From: an uncultured Lachnospiraceae bacterium
GTDB taxonomy: Bacteria > Bacillota > Clostridia > Lachnospirales > Lachnospiraceae
Direction of reading: 5' to 3'
DNA length: 64,000 bases
Assembly (NCBI GenBank): GCA_902793335.1
Contig: CADBCZ010000005.1
Location: 62,001-126,000, forward strand
Part shown: positions 9,912 through 18,355 of the stretch, piece after piece
How positions within the stretch are numbered: position 1 is the first letter of the stretch
How the letters are laid out: the number at the start of each line of letters is the position of its first letter
The notes under the pieces: generated by a model
Told to the model about the DNA's origin: nothing
The model's input: the letters and a program-made list of their open reading frames with translations, nothing else
The model's database searches: none
Program-made: the position numbers and the translations under genes

Positions 9912-10303
9912 TACTCCTCACTCTCCTTCTTCCTTTTTCTCCTGTGCTTCCTGCCACAAGCAACATCCTCCAATGCCGGCAGAATCTTAAATTTCAAATC
10001 CAACAACTCTTTCATTGCTTCCTTCAACTCAAAATAGATTGAAAAATAGTTGCCTCCAATGTTTAGATATTTTGCTATCTGATTGAGGTTGGAACCTATC
10101 TTTCCAAGCTGCATGGCATATTCTTTTAAAAGACTTGTATCGCCATAGCATGGAAGCTTTCTTCCCAGTGCACATCTCCTGATAAACTCAGATGTGCTAA
10201 GTCCGGTCTTTCTTGCCTTTTCTTCTATCAACTCCTTGTCCTCTGCCGAAATACGCATAGACATTAGAACCATGTTTTCTTTCTTTTTATCTGTGTTTCT
10301 CAT
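9911..10303 (-). CDS. MobC-like relaxosome accessory protein
   Basis: 130 residues. The N-terminus has a ribbon-helix-helix-like segment (MSMRISAEDKELIEEKARKT then GLSTSEFIRRCALG). The core carries the MobC signature QLGKIGSNLNQIAKYLN, and the tail is very basic (RKHRRKRKK). MobC proteins open oriT and recruit the relaxase. The start follows GGAGGATTTT. It is the first gene of the mobilization operon, next to a palindrome-rich non-coding region suited to be its DNA target. Confidence 0.9.
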   Translation of the reverse strand: MRNTDKKKENMVLMSMRISAEDKELIEEKARKTGLSTSEFIRRCALGRKLPCYGDTSLLKEYAMQLGKIGSNLNQIAKYLNIGGNYFSIYFELKEAMKELLDLKFKILPALEDVACGRKHRRKRKKESEE

Positions 10304-10691
10304 AAAATCCTCCGTTTCTAATATTAAGAAAAGCAGGCAAATTAACCTGCTTAACTTTATTTCTACAAATTGTGTTTACATTAGTTGTCACTTCAATAAA
10401 TCAAATAGACTGCCGGATACGTCAGATACTTTTCCCCGATGCAGATTCTGCATCTCCCCTCCCGTGCATAGCCTCGCTCCCCTAAGGTCGCTCACCAATA
10501 CGCTCGCTTCGCTTGCGGATATATTTTTTCAATAACTATGTCATACGCCTGTCTTACAGAACTCTTCTCATCACCTTCCCTTAAGAAATCTTCCTATTAC
10601 CTGTGCATCATTTTCCAAAAGAAATGTAGCCATAGCTGATGCGAGCCGACCTAATTCGGCTGGTGCTCCGTTAAAGTCGCATAAGGTAGAG

Positions 10692-10746
10692 CAAGTTCCG
10701 CCCTGTATATACAGGGCAGAACTTGTTGGGGATTTGGCATCCCCAA
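10692..10746. other. candidate origin of transfer: two adjacent palindromes
   Basis: 10692-10725 is a 34-bp palindrome with a single mismatched pair, centred on TGTATATACA with outer arms CAAGTTC/GAACTTG. Directly next to it TTGGGGAT (10726-10733) and ATCCCCAA (10739-10746) form a second hairpin. Tandem hairpins next to mobC and a relaxase are the usual layout of oriT. The nick site cannot be assigned from sequence alone. Confidence 0.5.
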
Positions 10747-10777
10747 GCCCCAGCTTCTCCCGGCTTTTGAAAGACAA

Positions 10778-10803
10778 AAAACAGCCCGCAAGCGGACTGT
10801 TTT
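10778..10803. terminator. terminator-like hairpin
   Basis: Arms AAAACAG (10778-10784) and CTGTTTT (10797-10803) enclose a GC-rich CCGC-AA-GCGG stem. It could end transcripts coming from the par genes on the minus strand or be part of the transfer origin. Confidence 0.4.
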
Positions 10804-10950
10804 CTGCTTCAAAGCCTTGACATATTCCGTAAGACCTTTGTATGACACCCTTTCCCAAATAAAAAGAACTGTCTTACAAATTCGGTTATATCCTCATACA
10901 AGTAACCCTTTTGTAAGACAGTCCGTCATACAACTATATGAATTTGCATC

Positions 10951-11487
10951 TCAATCATCATCCATATCAAACAGACTTCCCAGCATGCTTTTTGTGGAAT
11001 CATCCATATCCACAGAGGTATCAGCTGCAAGTTCATTATCTGAAGCCTCAGCATCTGTTACATGGATACTCCCATTACCAGACACATTACCCTGTGCTGT
11101 ATTGAATATCATATTTTGCATATTACCGGGCACACTGTTCGGTACTGTTCCTGTCATCTGAGACATCGGAACTGCTCCCATATTCATCTGCTGTGCCATT
11201 GCACCAAGAACTCCGGCAAACATATTGTTTGCAACATTCTGGGATGATTCTTGTACAATCTTGATAAACTCTTCTCTAGAAAGCAAGATAGCTTCACTGA
11301 TCCAGTCCTCTATGGACTTTTCCCTGTTCTCTTTTCGCTCGTCGTCGATTGCAGTGAGTATTGCTTTCTTAATTGCCTCCGTCTGATTAAGGAATCCGGG
11401 CTGGCTGGATTTTTCTCCCAGCCAGTCAAGAATTTTCTTATCACTTTCATTCTTTGGATTTAACCGGAATGATATTGCACTTCCCAT
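10951..11487 (-). CDS. ParR-like ribbon-helix-helix partition protein
   Basis: 178 residues. The N-terminus (AISFRLNPKNESDKKILDWL... then FLNQTEAIKKAI) has the strand-helix-helix pattern of RHH DNA-binding proteins. The middle is Met/Gln/Asn-rich and the tail very acidic (SMLGSLFDMDDD), where ParR proteins typically contact the ParM filament. AGGAGG lies before the ATG. It lies directly downstream of the ParM-like gene, as in type II plasmid partition operons, and just upstream of the repeat cluster. Confidence 0.65.
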   Translation of the reverse strand: MGSAISFRLNPKNESDKKILDWLGEKSSQPGFLNQTEAIKKAILTAIDDERKENREKSIEDWISEAILLSREEFIKIVQESSQNVANNMFAGVLGAMAQQMNMGAVPMSQMTGTVPNSVPGNMQNMIFNTAQGNVSGNGSIHVTDAEASDNELAADTSVDMDDSTKSMLGSLFDMDDD

Positions 11488-11496
11488 AAAAGCCTC

Positions 11497-12531
11497 CTAT
11501 CCCAGATTTTCCGCAAGATAACGATAGCCGATGGCATTTGCTTTCACATCTGTTACATACTGGATATTTCTGCCCAATGTTCTGCCAAAACGCTTCATCA
11601 CACATGCTCCGCCGCCCACATATACGATATTCTCATGCAGTAAATCCACCTTAATCTCACGCAGCTTTGCTTCCACTTCATCTGCATACTGCTGTAACCC
11701 CTTTTCGATAAATGGAAGAAAGTCTGCATTCACATTGAACTGTTTTCCGCGGATAACATCAATAATATCATCCTCCGGAATTTCGCATTTAATCTTCGGT
11801 AACGAATCTTTCTTAATTCGCTCAATGGCTGTAATCAGTCCCAATTCATAAGTGTAAGCATCCTTATCCATCGGAATCCTGTCACGAACACTTAACACAT
11901 CCAGTGTCCAGGAACCCAAATCTACGCATCTTAATCTGTCCATGTCTCCCATACGATTCGCAATCGCTGCGTAACACTGGGCATATATCTTTACCTTGTC
12001 AATAAAGAAGGAATAATGAACTCCTTCAAAGGTAAAAGAAATTCTTACCTTATGCCACAGATAATCACGAAATTCCTTTCTCTCAGCTCCAAACAAAGTA
12101 AGTGGAACTCCTGCATATAATTCCACATGCTCTATCTGTGTTTTTCCCTGATATTGCAGCTCCTTTGCAATCCCTGCTAGCGTCAATAAAAAATAATTCT
12201 CATTCTCTGTCTTGGTTGCCTGTTTTCCAAGTCTTCCCTGACCTACGATATACTTCTGTCCCTTATACTCCAGCAATCCATGATTGGTAAGCGGTGTATA
12301 ATCCACCGGAACAACCGAAGTTTCCATAAAGATATGCTCTCCCTTAATGGAACTCCATCCGTGATCCAATGCAATCTTCACTGGTGCATTTTCAGCTTTC
12401 AATCCGTTTTCTGTCATATAAATACCATTCATCATAAAATCCTCTCTTTCTCCGGCATAACAACCGGTGTGCAAATCGTTGTTGTTTTGTGTTAATTCTT
12501 CATTAGTGATATTGGTAAACAATCTCTCCAT
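11497..12531 (-). CDS. ParM/StbA-like actin family ATPase
   Basis: About 344 residues. Actin-fold motifs are visible: phosphate-1 ALDHGWSSIKG near residue 55, phosphate-2 CVDLGSWTLDVLSV near 200 and the adenosine-type motif IVYVGGGACVMKRFG near 305. ParM forms filaments that push plasmid or element copies apart, together with a ParR adaptor. I chose the ATG at 12531 because AGGAGG precedes it; it overlaps the TnpV-like gene by about 29 bp. A later ATG near 12432 is an alternative. Confidence 0.85.
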   Translation of the reverse strand: MERLFTNITNEELTQNNNDLHTGCYAGEREDFMMNGIYMTENGLKAENAPVKIALDHGWSSIKGEHIFMETSVVPVDYTPLTNHGLLEYKGQKYIVGQGRLGKQATKTENENYFLLTLAGIAKELQYQGKTQIEHVELYAGVPLTLFGAERKEFRDYLWHKVRISFTFEGVHYSFFIDKVKIYAQCYAAIANRMGDMDRLRCVDLGSWTLDVLSVRDRIPMDKDAYTYELGLITAIERIKKDSLPKIKCEIPEDDIIDVIRGKQFNVNADFLPFIEKGLQQYADEVEAKLREIKVDLLHENIVYVGGGACVMKRFGRTLGRNIQYVTDVKANAIGYRYLAENLG

Positions 12532-12904
12532 AAATAACCTCCTCCGCAAGCATCTTTGCCTGTTCTCGTATTTTCCACATTTCCATAGTGGAATGCTTGT
12601 CTTTCGGCTTATGCTTTGCCAGATACCTCTCTACAATCCTATCTAACATCTCATAAGCCTCCTCATTTACTTCCTTTGCCTTAATTTGAAGCTGTCCCAA
12701 CCTAATATGATGTCGATACCTGTCAGGATGATTTTCTTTCATATAAGAAATCCACAGATGACCATATTTTCCGATATCATAGGTTGTTATAGCTGAATCC
12801 ATTCCAGAATGCATAACATCCACATCGATATTCGGATACAAAATACCATCCACTGACCTATAATTACCGCCCATTGCTTCATATAAAGATAAATCTCTGC
12901 TCAT
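12503..12904 (-). CDS. TnpV-like transposon protein
   Basis: About 133 residues. The pattern LYEAMGGNYRSVDGILYPNI, then GKYGHLWISYMKENHPDRY, and a helical tail with AYEMLDRIVERYLAK matches the TnpV family found in Firmicute transposons and integrative elements. Its molecular role is unknown. The start at 12904 has GGAGGTAGTGACA in front and leaves 19 bp to parB; a longer frame from 12985 would overlap parB. It sits between parB and the ParM-like gene in one operon. Confidence 0.75.
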   Translation of the reverse strand: MSRDLSLYEAMGGNYRSVDGILYPNIDVDVMHSGMDSAITTYDIGKYGHLWISYMKENHPDRYRHHIRLGQLQIKAKEVNEEAYEMLDRIVERYLAKHKPKDKHSTMEMWKIREQAKMLAEEVIYGEIVYQYH

Positions 12905-12923
12905 TGTCACTACCTCCATTCTG

Positions 12924-14003
12924 TTATCTTGCTCTGCCCCGGCTACTGTCAGAACTCTGCTTTTTTTCATTCTCCTGCTTCTCATACCATTCCTTCAAAA
13001 GCCGTTCAATTAAATCTGTCTTCTGTTTCGGTGTATAGTCCTCCGGAAAATACTTTGCAACAGAATTAGTTCGAAGCTTAATCTGCTCTCTCTGGTTTGG
13101 TTTTTCCTGCTCCAGTATGGAAAACATCGCATCCATATCAAGACTTTCCGACTGACTCATTCGCTTCATACGGTTCGCCTGCGACAATGAAGGCGTACAT
13201 TGTTCGATATCCATAACTTCATAAAGCTCATACTGTTGCTCCTCTGTCAGATAGGAAAGCTCTACTGCTATGGTAAAAGCAATCTTTCCTTCATCTACCA
13301 TATCGAGCACTTTTGGTATCAGATTGGTGAGGCGGATATAACGCTGTATGGTCATGCGATTTTCTCCCACCTGTTTTGCTAACAATTCGTCTGATCTGAC
13401 TCTGGAAGAAATCATATCACCTTGCGTAATACACCAATTGCCATCCACATCATAATTCGATTGCAATGCATAAGCCTTCGTAGTCGGATTGTACAACTCC
13501 GGTCCATCCTGATCCGAAGTTTCTGTCACAACTTGTGACGAAGTTGACTTTTGCCAGACTCGGGAAGAAGTTAAATCCGTTCTTGCACCCTGCCTCTTCA
13601 TTGCCTCCAGCTTCATCTTATAAGCGAATGCTTTTTCGCTGGGTTTTAGGTGTTCTCGCTGTAAATTACTATCAACCATGGCAATCACCGCCTGATTATC
13701 ATCCAAATCCCGAATTACCACAGGCATACTATCTAGTCCCGCCCATTTGCAGGCAGCTTTTCTTCTATGACCTGCAATCAGTTCATAGCCACCATCCGCT
13801 TTCGGTCTTGCAAGTGCCGGGACAATCACACCTTCTTTCTCAATGCTCTGCATTAATTCAAAAAGTGCCATATCGTTTTCTACCTTAAAGGGATGCCCAT
13901 TAAAATCGTGCAATTCCGATAAAGGAATCATTCTGATATCTGTTTCCACCACAACTCCATTGTTTTGTTGTGAAAAAGAATACCATTCTTCTTTTTTCTT
14001 CAT
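12924..14003 (-). CDS. ParB/Spo0J-family partition protein with an internal insertion
   Basis: 359 residues. The ParB N-terminal CTP-binding region is clear: IPLSELHDFNGHPF near residue 27, then ELIAGHRRKAACKWAG (box II, near 73) and LQREHLKPSEKAFAYKMK (near 115). The central HTH (DELLAKQVGENRMTIQRYIRL) is displaced by roughly 45-53 extra residues. The two sides share the word SSRV, and the DNA on both sides shares a near-repeat GACTC-GGAAGAA. It probably binds sites on the element and maintains it together with the ParM-like system, though it could also act as a regulator. AGGAGG precedes the ATG. Confidence 0.88.
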   Translation of the reverse strand: MKKKEEWYSFSQQNNGVVVETDIRMIPLSELHDFNGHPFKVENDMALFELMQSIEKEGVIVPALARPKADGGYELIAGHRRKAACKWAGLDSMPVVIRDLDDNQAVIAMVDSNLQREHLKPSEKAFAYKMKLEAMKRQGARTDLTSSRVWQKSTSSQVVTETSDQDGPELYNPTTKAYALQSNYDVDGNWCITQGDMISSRVRSDELLAKQVGENRMTIQRYIRLTNLIPKVLDMVDEGKIAFTIAVELSYLTEEQQYELYEVMDIEQCTPSLSQANRMKRMSQSESLDMDAMFSILEQEKPNQREQIKLRTNSVAKYFPEDYTPKQKTDLIERLLKEWYEKQENEKKQSSDSSRGRAR

Positions 14004-14030
14004 AAAATTAATTACCTCCTATTAATCTTC

Positions 14031-14081
14031 GTAACGAGAGCTCCAGAACAAGTTCTGTCACTGTTGCGTTTTTCTCGTTAC
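14031..14081. promoter_or_regulatory. inverted repeat upstream of parB
   Basis: GTAACGAGA (14031-14039) and TCTCGTTAC (14073-14081) are perfect inverted repeats around a smaller AGAAC-AA-GTTCT palindrome. Position just upstream of parB suggests an autoregulatory operator or parS-like site (inference). Confidence 0.4.
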
Positions 14082-14092
14082 TAAACACAAAA

Positions 14093-14132
14093 GAGCCGCT
14101 TATTTCCAAATTCACTTGAAAATAAGCGGCTC
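14093..14132 (-). terminator. strong terminator between rlmD and parB
   Basis: A 13-bp perfect stem, GAGCCGCTTATTT (14093-14105) with AAATAAGCGGCTC (14120-14132). On the minus strand it is followed by TTTTGTGTTT. It would end transcription from rlmD/larE before the mobile module. Confidence 0.75.
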
Positions 14133-14323
14133 AGACCACTTTGTTACTCTTATTTAAATGTTAGCTTTTTGATGAAAATATAAACTACAGATTTTTGTGT
14201 TTCCGAACTACACCCTCACAACCACTTGGACGTTTACTCCGTTCGAAATTGCCTTTTTCTTCTCTTTTCGGTCACTTTGAGAGAACAGGATATGTCGCTC
14301 AAAGTGCCTAAATTCAAGGAGTT
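14133..14323. other. junction region between rlmD and the mobile module
   Basis: No gene. It contains an imperfect hairpin with arms CACTTTGAG (14273-14281) and CTCAAAGTG (14298-14306). If the element is integrated at the end of rlmD, its right end should lie here or in the last 40 bases of rlmD. Confidence 0.4.
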
Positions 14324-15799
14324 TCAGGTATTTTTCCTTTGGAGCAGTGTCACGCACTCTACATGGCCGCTATGAGAAAACTGGTCAAAAGCACACATTT
14401 TTCTAACCATATAGTCTTTTTCGGTCAAAATCTTTACATCTCTGGCAAGAGTGGCAGGGTCACAGCTTACATAAACAATCTTCTTGGGTGACATCTTAAG
14501 CATCGTCTCGATTGTCACAATATCGCAACCCTTCCTCGGTGGATCGACAACTATAACATCCGCGTATGTACCATTCTTTTCATATTCTCTCGGAAGAACT
14601 TCCTCTGCTTTACCGACAAAGAACTCAACATTATCTATTCCGTTAAGTTTTGCATTCTTTCTTGCGTCATCTATCGCCTCCGGAATAATCTCAACCCCCA
14701 TAACTTGCTTAGCTTTTTGTGCAAGAAATAGCGATATCGTTCCAATTCCGCAATATAAGTCCCATACAGTTTCATTTCCATTAAGTCCGGCGTATTCTAA
14801 CGCCTTTCCATACAACTTTTCCGTCTGAACAGGATTAACCTGATAAAATGAAAGAGGACCTATCTGATATTTCACATCACCTATGTAATCTGTAATTGTA
14901 TCACTACCCCATATAGTTTTACATTTATCACCTAAAATTCTATTAGTCTTTTCTGTATTGATATTGAGAACAATACTCGTCATCCCCGGGATATCTTTCA
15001 TACAGGAAATCAATTCCTGCTCCACATTCATATACTTTCCATTATAACCAACAAGCTCATTTCCATTAATTATAACGCAAACCATTATTTCCCCTGTATG
15101 CTTGCCCACTCTTGTAAGGATATGTCTTACCAACCCTTTATGATGCTCCTCATCATATGGTTCAACATTATTAATCTCAAGAAAATGTCGAATTCTTTTT
15201 ATGATTTCATCGTTTATCAGATGCTGAAGATAACATACATCTGTATCAATAATCGTATGAGTTCTTCCCGCATAAAAGCCTATGACAATGTTGCCATCCT
15301 TATCTCTGCCGACAGGAAACTGTGCCTTATTGCGATATCTTATTGCCGGAAAAGTCATCTTGTTGTGATTACTGTCATATTCATTATCATCTACATTTTC
15401 ATTCAAACATTCAGCAGAACCATTAGAACTCATACCAACAATAGGTTCCATCAAATCCTCAACATAATCTATCCCGCCAATTCTTTTCATGCAATTTGCA
15501 ACCTTTAACTGTTTCCACTCTAACTGTTTCTCGTATGACAACTGCATGATACTGCATCCGCCGCATCGTCTTGCATGAGGACATATAGGTGTAACCCGGT
15601 CTTCTGACGGTGTAATTATCTCTATCAAACGTCCATAGGCGTATTTCTTTTTATCTTTAATAATCTTAATTTTTGCAACATCACCAGGCACTGCGTCTTT
15701 TACAAACACAGCCATACCGTTTATATGACCTATTCCCTCACCGTCATTACCGATATCTTCTATTGTTATCTCGTACTCCTTATTCTTCTCTAAACCCAT
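14324..15799 (-). CDS. rlmD: 23S rRNA (uracil-C5)-methyltransferase, RlmD/RumA family
   Basis: 491 residues, SAM-dependent m5U methyltransferase. It has an N-terminal TRAM domain (about 5-62), Fe-S cysteines C73, C79 and C82 in CPHARRCGGC, the SAM-binding segment WDLYCGIGTISLFLAQ, and the catalytic region DPPRKGCD followed by VSCDPATLARD with the nucleophilic Cys. A hydrophilic insertion rich in Asn and Asp lies after the Fe-S domain (about residues 123-150), and its function is unknown. The gene lies 24 bp downstream of larE. Its 3' end borders the mobile module; ends of rumA-type genes are documented integration sites for streptococcal ICEs. Confidence 0.92.
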   Translation of the reverse strand: MGLEKNKEYEITIEDIGNDGEGIGHINGMAVFVKDAVPGDVAKIKIIKDKKKYAYGRLIEIITPSEDRVTPICPHARRCGGCSIMQLSYEKQLEWKQLKVANCMKRIGGIDYVEDLMEPIVGMSSNGSAECLNENVDDNEYDSNHNKMTFPAIRYRNKAQFPVGRDKDGNIVIGFYAGRTHTIIDTDVCYLQHLINDEIIKRIRHFLEINNVEPYDEEHHKGLVRHILTRVGKHTGEIMVCVIINGNELVGYNGKYMNVEQELISCMKDIPGMTSIVLNINTEKTNRILGDKCKTIWGSDTITDYIGDVKYQIGPLSFYQVNPVQTEKLYGKALEYAGLNGNETVWDLYCGIGTISLFLAQKAKQVMGVEIIPEAIDDARKNAKLNGIDNVEFFVGKAEEVLPREYEKNGTYADVIVVDPPRKGCDIVTIETMLKMSPKKIVYVSCDPATLARDVKILTEKDYMVRKMCAFDQFSHSGHVECVTLLQRKNT

Positions 15800-15823
15800 A
15801 TATATTACCTTATATCCCTATCT

Positions 15824-16660
15824 TTATTTTTTGAGTGTAGCATTCATACTTCCAAGACGATAACCGCACATATCTACGGTTACAAACATAAACCCGATAT
15901 CTTTGAACTTACTATAAATAGCCTTTCTCATGTCATCCTCCGCAAGTCTTGAAATATCTTTTTCCGGTACTTCTATTCTTGCGAGATTTCCATGCATCCT
16001 CACTCGTTCTTCAAAAAATCCGTTCTCGATCAGAAACTGCTCTGCCTGATCTATCATATGAAGTTTTTCTTTGGTTATTTCCTCTCCATATACAAACCTG
16101 GACGCCAGACACGCATAAGCAGGTTTACTCCACGTCGGTAATCCCATAACCTTTGATATATTGCGAATATCCGACTTAAAAAGTCCATTTTCCCTTAACG
16201 GACTTTTTATCCCAAGCTCCTCAATAGCTCTAAGTCCTGGTCTGTAATCTCCAAGATCATCCATGTTCGAGCCTTCAGCGACATATTTGATTTCATTTTC
16301 CCCTGCAATTCTCTTAATTTCTGAAAATATTCCACGTTTACAAAAATAACACCTGTCCGGACTGTTATTTCTATATCCTTCCTCCGTAAATGGATTCACA
16401 TTACATATAATCTGTCGGATTCCTCTCTCCTTGCAAAATGTCTTCGCTTCGTTCAACTCACGTTCCGGCACAGATGCGTCAACAGCAGTAACCGCAATCG
16501 CTTTATCTCCAAGCACCTCATGAGCTACTGCCAATAAAAAGGATGAGTCTACGCCACCCGAATAGCCTACCGCTAAAGATCCAAGTTCTTCTATATAAGT
16601 CTTAAGTTTTGTCATTTTTTCCTGTAATGCATCAGACAATTGTTCTTCTATTCTATTCAT
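15824..16660 (-). CDS. larE: ATP-dependent sacrificial sulfur transferase LarE
   Basis: 278 residues. PP-loop pyrophosphatase motif VGYSGGVDSSFL near residue 32, followed by the LarE pattern DRCYFCKRGIF and EGSNMDDLGDYRPG. The segment KPAYACLASRF (about residue 183) holds a cysteine at the place of the sulfur-donating Cys176 of Lactobacillus LarE. The enzyme adenylates a pyridinium dicarboxylate and inserts sulfur to make the nickel-pincer cofactor of LarA-type racemases. No larA, larB or larC is visible nearby. RBS GGAGTTTTTT. Probably cotranscribed with rlmD. Confidence 0.93.
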   Translation of the reverse strand: MNRIEEQLSDALQEKMTKLKTYIEELGSLAVGYSGGVDSSFLLAVAHEVLGDKAIAVTAVDASVPERELNEAKTFCKERGIRQIICNVNPFTEEGYRNNSPDRCYFCKRGIFSEIKRIAGENEIKYVAEGSNMDDLGDYRPGLRAIEELGIKSPLRENGLFKSDIRNISKVMGLPTWSKPAYACLASRFVYGEEITKEKLHMIDQAEQFLIENGFFEERVRMHGNLARIEVPEKDISRLAEDDMRKAIYSKFKDIGFMFVTVDMCGYRLGSMNATLKK

Positions 16661-16818
16661 AAAAAACTCCTATCACAATCTTTCATTTTATATTTTATCC
16701 ATATATGCAATTGGGATATATAAAACAACATCTTTATAATATTATAAGTGTACATCTTAAACACAAGCTTTGCAACTTAAAAAACACAAAAGAATCAAAA
16801 GATACCGCCTCCAAATAC

Positions 16819-16847
16819 TAGACTTTTTTCTACAGAAAATGTATAAT
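16819..16847 (+). promoter_or_regulatory. promoter of the SPFH/zinc-ribbon operon
   Basis: TAGACT (16819-16824), a 17-bp spacer and TATAAT (16842-16847), about 85 bp upstream of the SPFH start codon in the divergent region with larE. Confidence 0.6.
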
Positions 16848-16934
16848 AGCTTTGTGTATTTTTCATAAAATAATACACATATATTTAGTTATGCAACAAC
16901 AAATAAATAAAAATATTATCAAAAGGAGAACACT

Positions 16935-18281
16935 ATGGGATTAATCAAAGCTATCGGTGGCGCTATTAACGGCGTTATGGCTGATCAGTGGAAAGAGTAC
17001 TTCTACTGTGATGCACTCGAAACAAATGTATTGGTTAAGAAGGGACAGCATCGTACAAGCGGGAAGTTCGGAACAGCTAACAAAGGAAATGACAACATCA
17101 TTTCAAACGGTTCTGTAATCGCAGTCAACGAAGGTCAGTGTATGATTATTGTTGATCAGGGTAAAGTCGCTGAGATCTGTGCTGAGGCAGGAGAATTTTT
17201 ATATGATACCTCTTCTGAACCAAGCTTACTTTACGGACCTCTCGGAGAGAACATTAAGAAGACATTTGCTCAGATCGGAAGACGTTTCACATTTGGTGGT
17301 GACGTTGGTAAAGATCAGAGAGTTTACTTCTTTAACACCAAGGAAATTATGGGTAATAAATACGGAACAGCTCAGCCTGTACCATTCAGAGTTGTCGACC
17401 AGAATATCGGCTTAGACGTTGATATCTCCGTTCGTTGTAACGGTGAATATTCTTATGAGATATTTGATCCAATTCTTTTCTACACAAACGTATGTGGTAA
17501 CGTAACAGATACATACACAAGAGATAAGATCGACAGCCAGTTAAAGACAGAGCTTATGACAGCATTACAGCCTGCATTCGCTGAGATTTCCGCTATGGGA
17601 ATCCGTTATAGTGCAGTTCCTGCTCACACATTAGAGGTTGCTGAAGCTTTAAATAAGCAGCTTTCTTCTAAATGGGGCGAGCTTCGCGGTATAAGAATTG
17701 TTTCATTTGGTATTAATACAATCAAGGCATCTGAGGAAGATGAGCAGATGATCAAGGATCTTCAGAAGAGCGCTGTTCTTCGCGATCCTACAATGGCTGC
17801 TGCTACTCTTACAGGTGCACAGGCAGAGGCTATGAAGGCAGCTGCTTCCAACACATCAGCAGGACCTATGATGGCATTTGCCGGTATGAACATGGCTAAC
17901 ATGGCAGGCGGCATGAATGCAGGTAACCTGTTCGCTATGGGACAGCAGCAGCAACAGCAGCCTACACCTCCTACTCAGCCTACAGGCGGAGCACCAGCTC
18001 CTGCAGCAGCTAATTCATGGACATGTGAATGTGGCTCTGTAAATACAGCTAAGTTCTGTTCTAATTGCGGTAAACCAAAGCCGGCACCTGCTCAGGGTTG
18101 GACCTGTTCATGTGGTGCAGTTAACCTTGGAAAGTTCTGTCAGGAATGCGGTAAGCCGAAGCCGGCAGGAGCTCCATTATATCGTTGCGATAAATGCGGA
18201 TGGACACCGGAAGATCCACACAATCCTCCAAAATTCTGTCCTGAGTGTGGCGATATATTTGACGAAAACGACGTTCAGTAA
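16935..18281 (+). CDS. SPFH-domain protein with C-terminal zinc ribbons
   Basis: 448 residues. Residues 1-300 match the bacterial SPFH/virion-core-like family (YdjI type): VLVKKGQHRT, NGSVIAVNEGQCMIIVDQGK, and the helical stretch ending SEEDEQMIKDLQKS. An Ala/Met/Gln/Pro-rich linker follows. The tail holds three zinc ribbons with paired CxC/CxxC motifs (WTCECGSVNTAKFCSNCG, WTCSCGAVNLGKFCQECG, and YRCDKCG...FCPECGD). Proteins of this family organise membrane-associated assemblies, but the partner is unknown. AAAAGGAG precedes the ATG. It is followed by a membrane protein that also ends in a zinc ribbon. Confidence 0.85.
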   Translation: MGLIKAIGGAINGVMADQWKEYFYCDALETNVLVKKGQHRTSGKFGTANKGNDNIISNGSVIAVNEGQCMIIVDQGKVAEICAEAGEFLYDTSSEPSLLYGPLGENIKKTFAQIGRRFTFGGDVGKDQRVYFFNTKEIMGNKYGTAQPVPFRVVDQNIGLDVDISVRCNGEYSYEIFDPILFYTNVCGNVTDTYTRDKIDSQLKTELMTALQPAFAEISAMGIRYSAVPAHTLEVAEALNKQLSSKWGELRGIRIVSFGINTIKASEEDEQMIKDLQKSAVLRDPTMAAATLTGAQAEAMKAAASNTSAGPMMAFAGMNMANMAGGMNAGNLFAMGQQQQQQPTPPTQPTGGAPAPAAANSWTCECGSVNTAKFCSNCGKPKPAPAQGWTCSCGAVNLGKFCQECGKPKPAGAPLYRCDKCGWTPEDPHNPPKFCPECGDIFDENDVQ

Positions 18282-18305
18282 AAAACAACAAATTTAATAC
18301 AATAA

Positions 18306-18342
18306 AATGGCTGCGGGTAGCCACATATCCGCAGCTATTTTT
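18306..18342 (+). terminator. terminator or attenuator between the SPFH gene and its neighbour
   Basis: AATGGCTGCGG (18306-18316) pairs with CCGCAGCTATT (18329-18339), with one G-U pair, followed by TTT. The next gene's RBS begins only a few bases later, so it may set the ratio of the two proteins. Confidence 0.6.
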
Positions 18343-18355
18343 ATAGGAGACGAAA

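Larger units (their letters stand above)
10540..10931. repeat. iteron-like repeats, candidate partition centromere
   Basis: Paired motifs recur in both orientations: GTCATAC with GTCTTACA at 10540-10558, GTAAGAC with GTATGAC at 10829-10846, ACTGTCTTACAAA at 10868-10880, and TTTGTAAGACAGT followed by GTCATAC at 10910-10931. The 10868 and 10910 copies form a perfect 13-bp inverted repeat. Their position directly downstream of a ParR-like/ParM-like gene pair suggests binding sites for the ribbon-helix-helix protein. Confidence 0.45.
10304..10950. other. non-coding control region of the mobilization/partition module
   Basis: About 650 bp without a convincing gene. It contains two adjacent palindromes, a terminator-like hairpin, and a family of GTCTTAC/GTATGAC repeats (listed separately). 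It separates the mob genes from the par genes. Short overlapping reading frames exist over 10571-10858, but they coincide with the palindromes and were not accepted as genes. Confidence 0.6.

Noticed and set aside
10571-10858. Two overlapping minus-strand reading frames of 95 and 65 residues
   Set aside because: Both lie on the candidate oriT palindromes, lack a ribosome site and show no domain-like pattern; the non-coding function explains the sequence better.
12503-12904. TnpV-like gene as evidence of an active transposon
   Set aside because: No transposase, terminal inverted repeats or target duplication were seen around it; such genes are common passengers of integrative elements.
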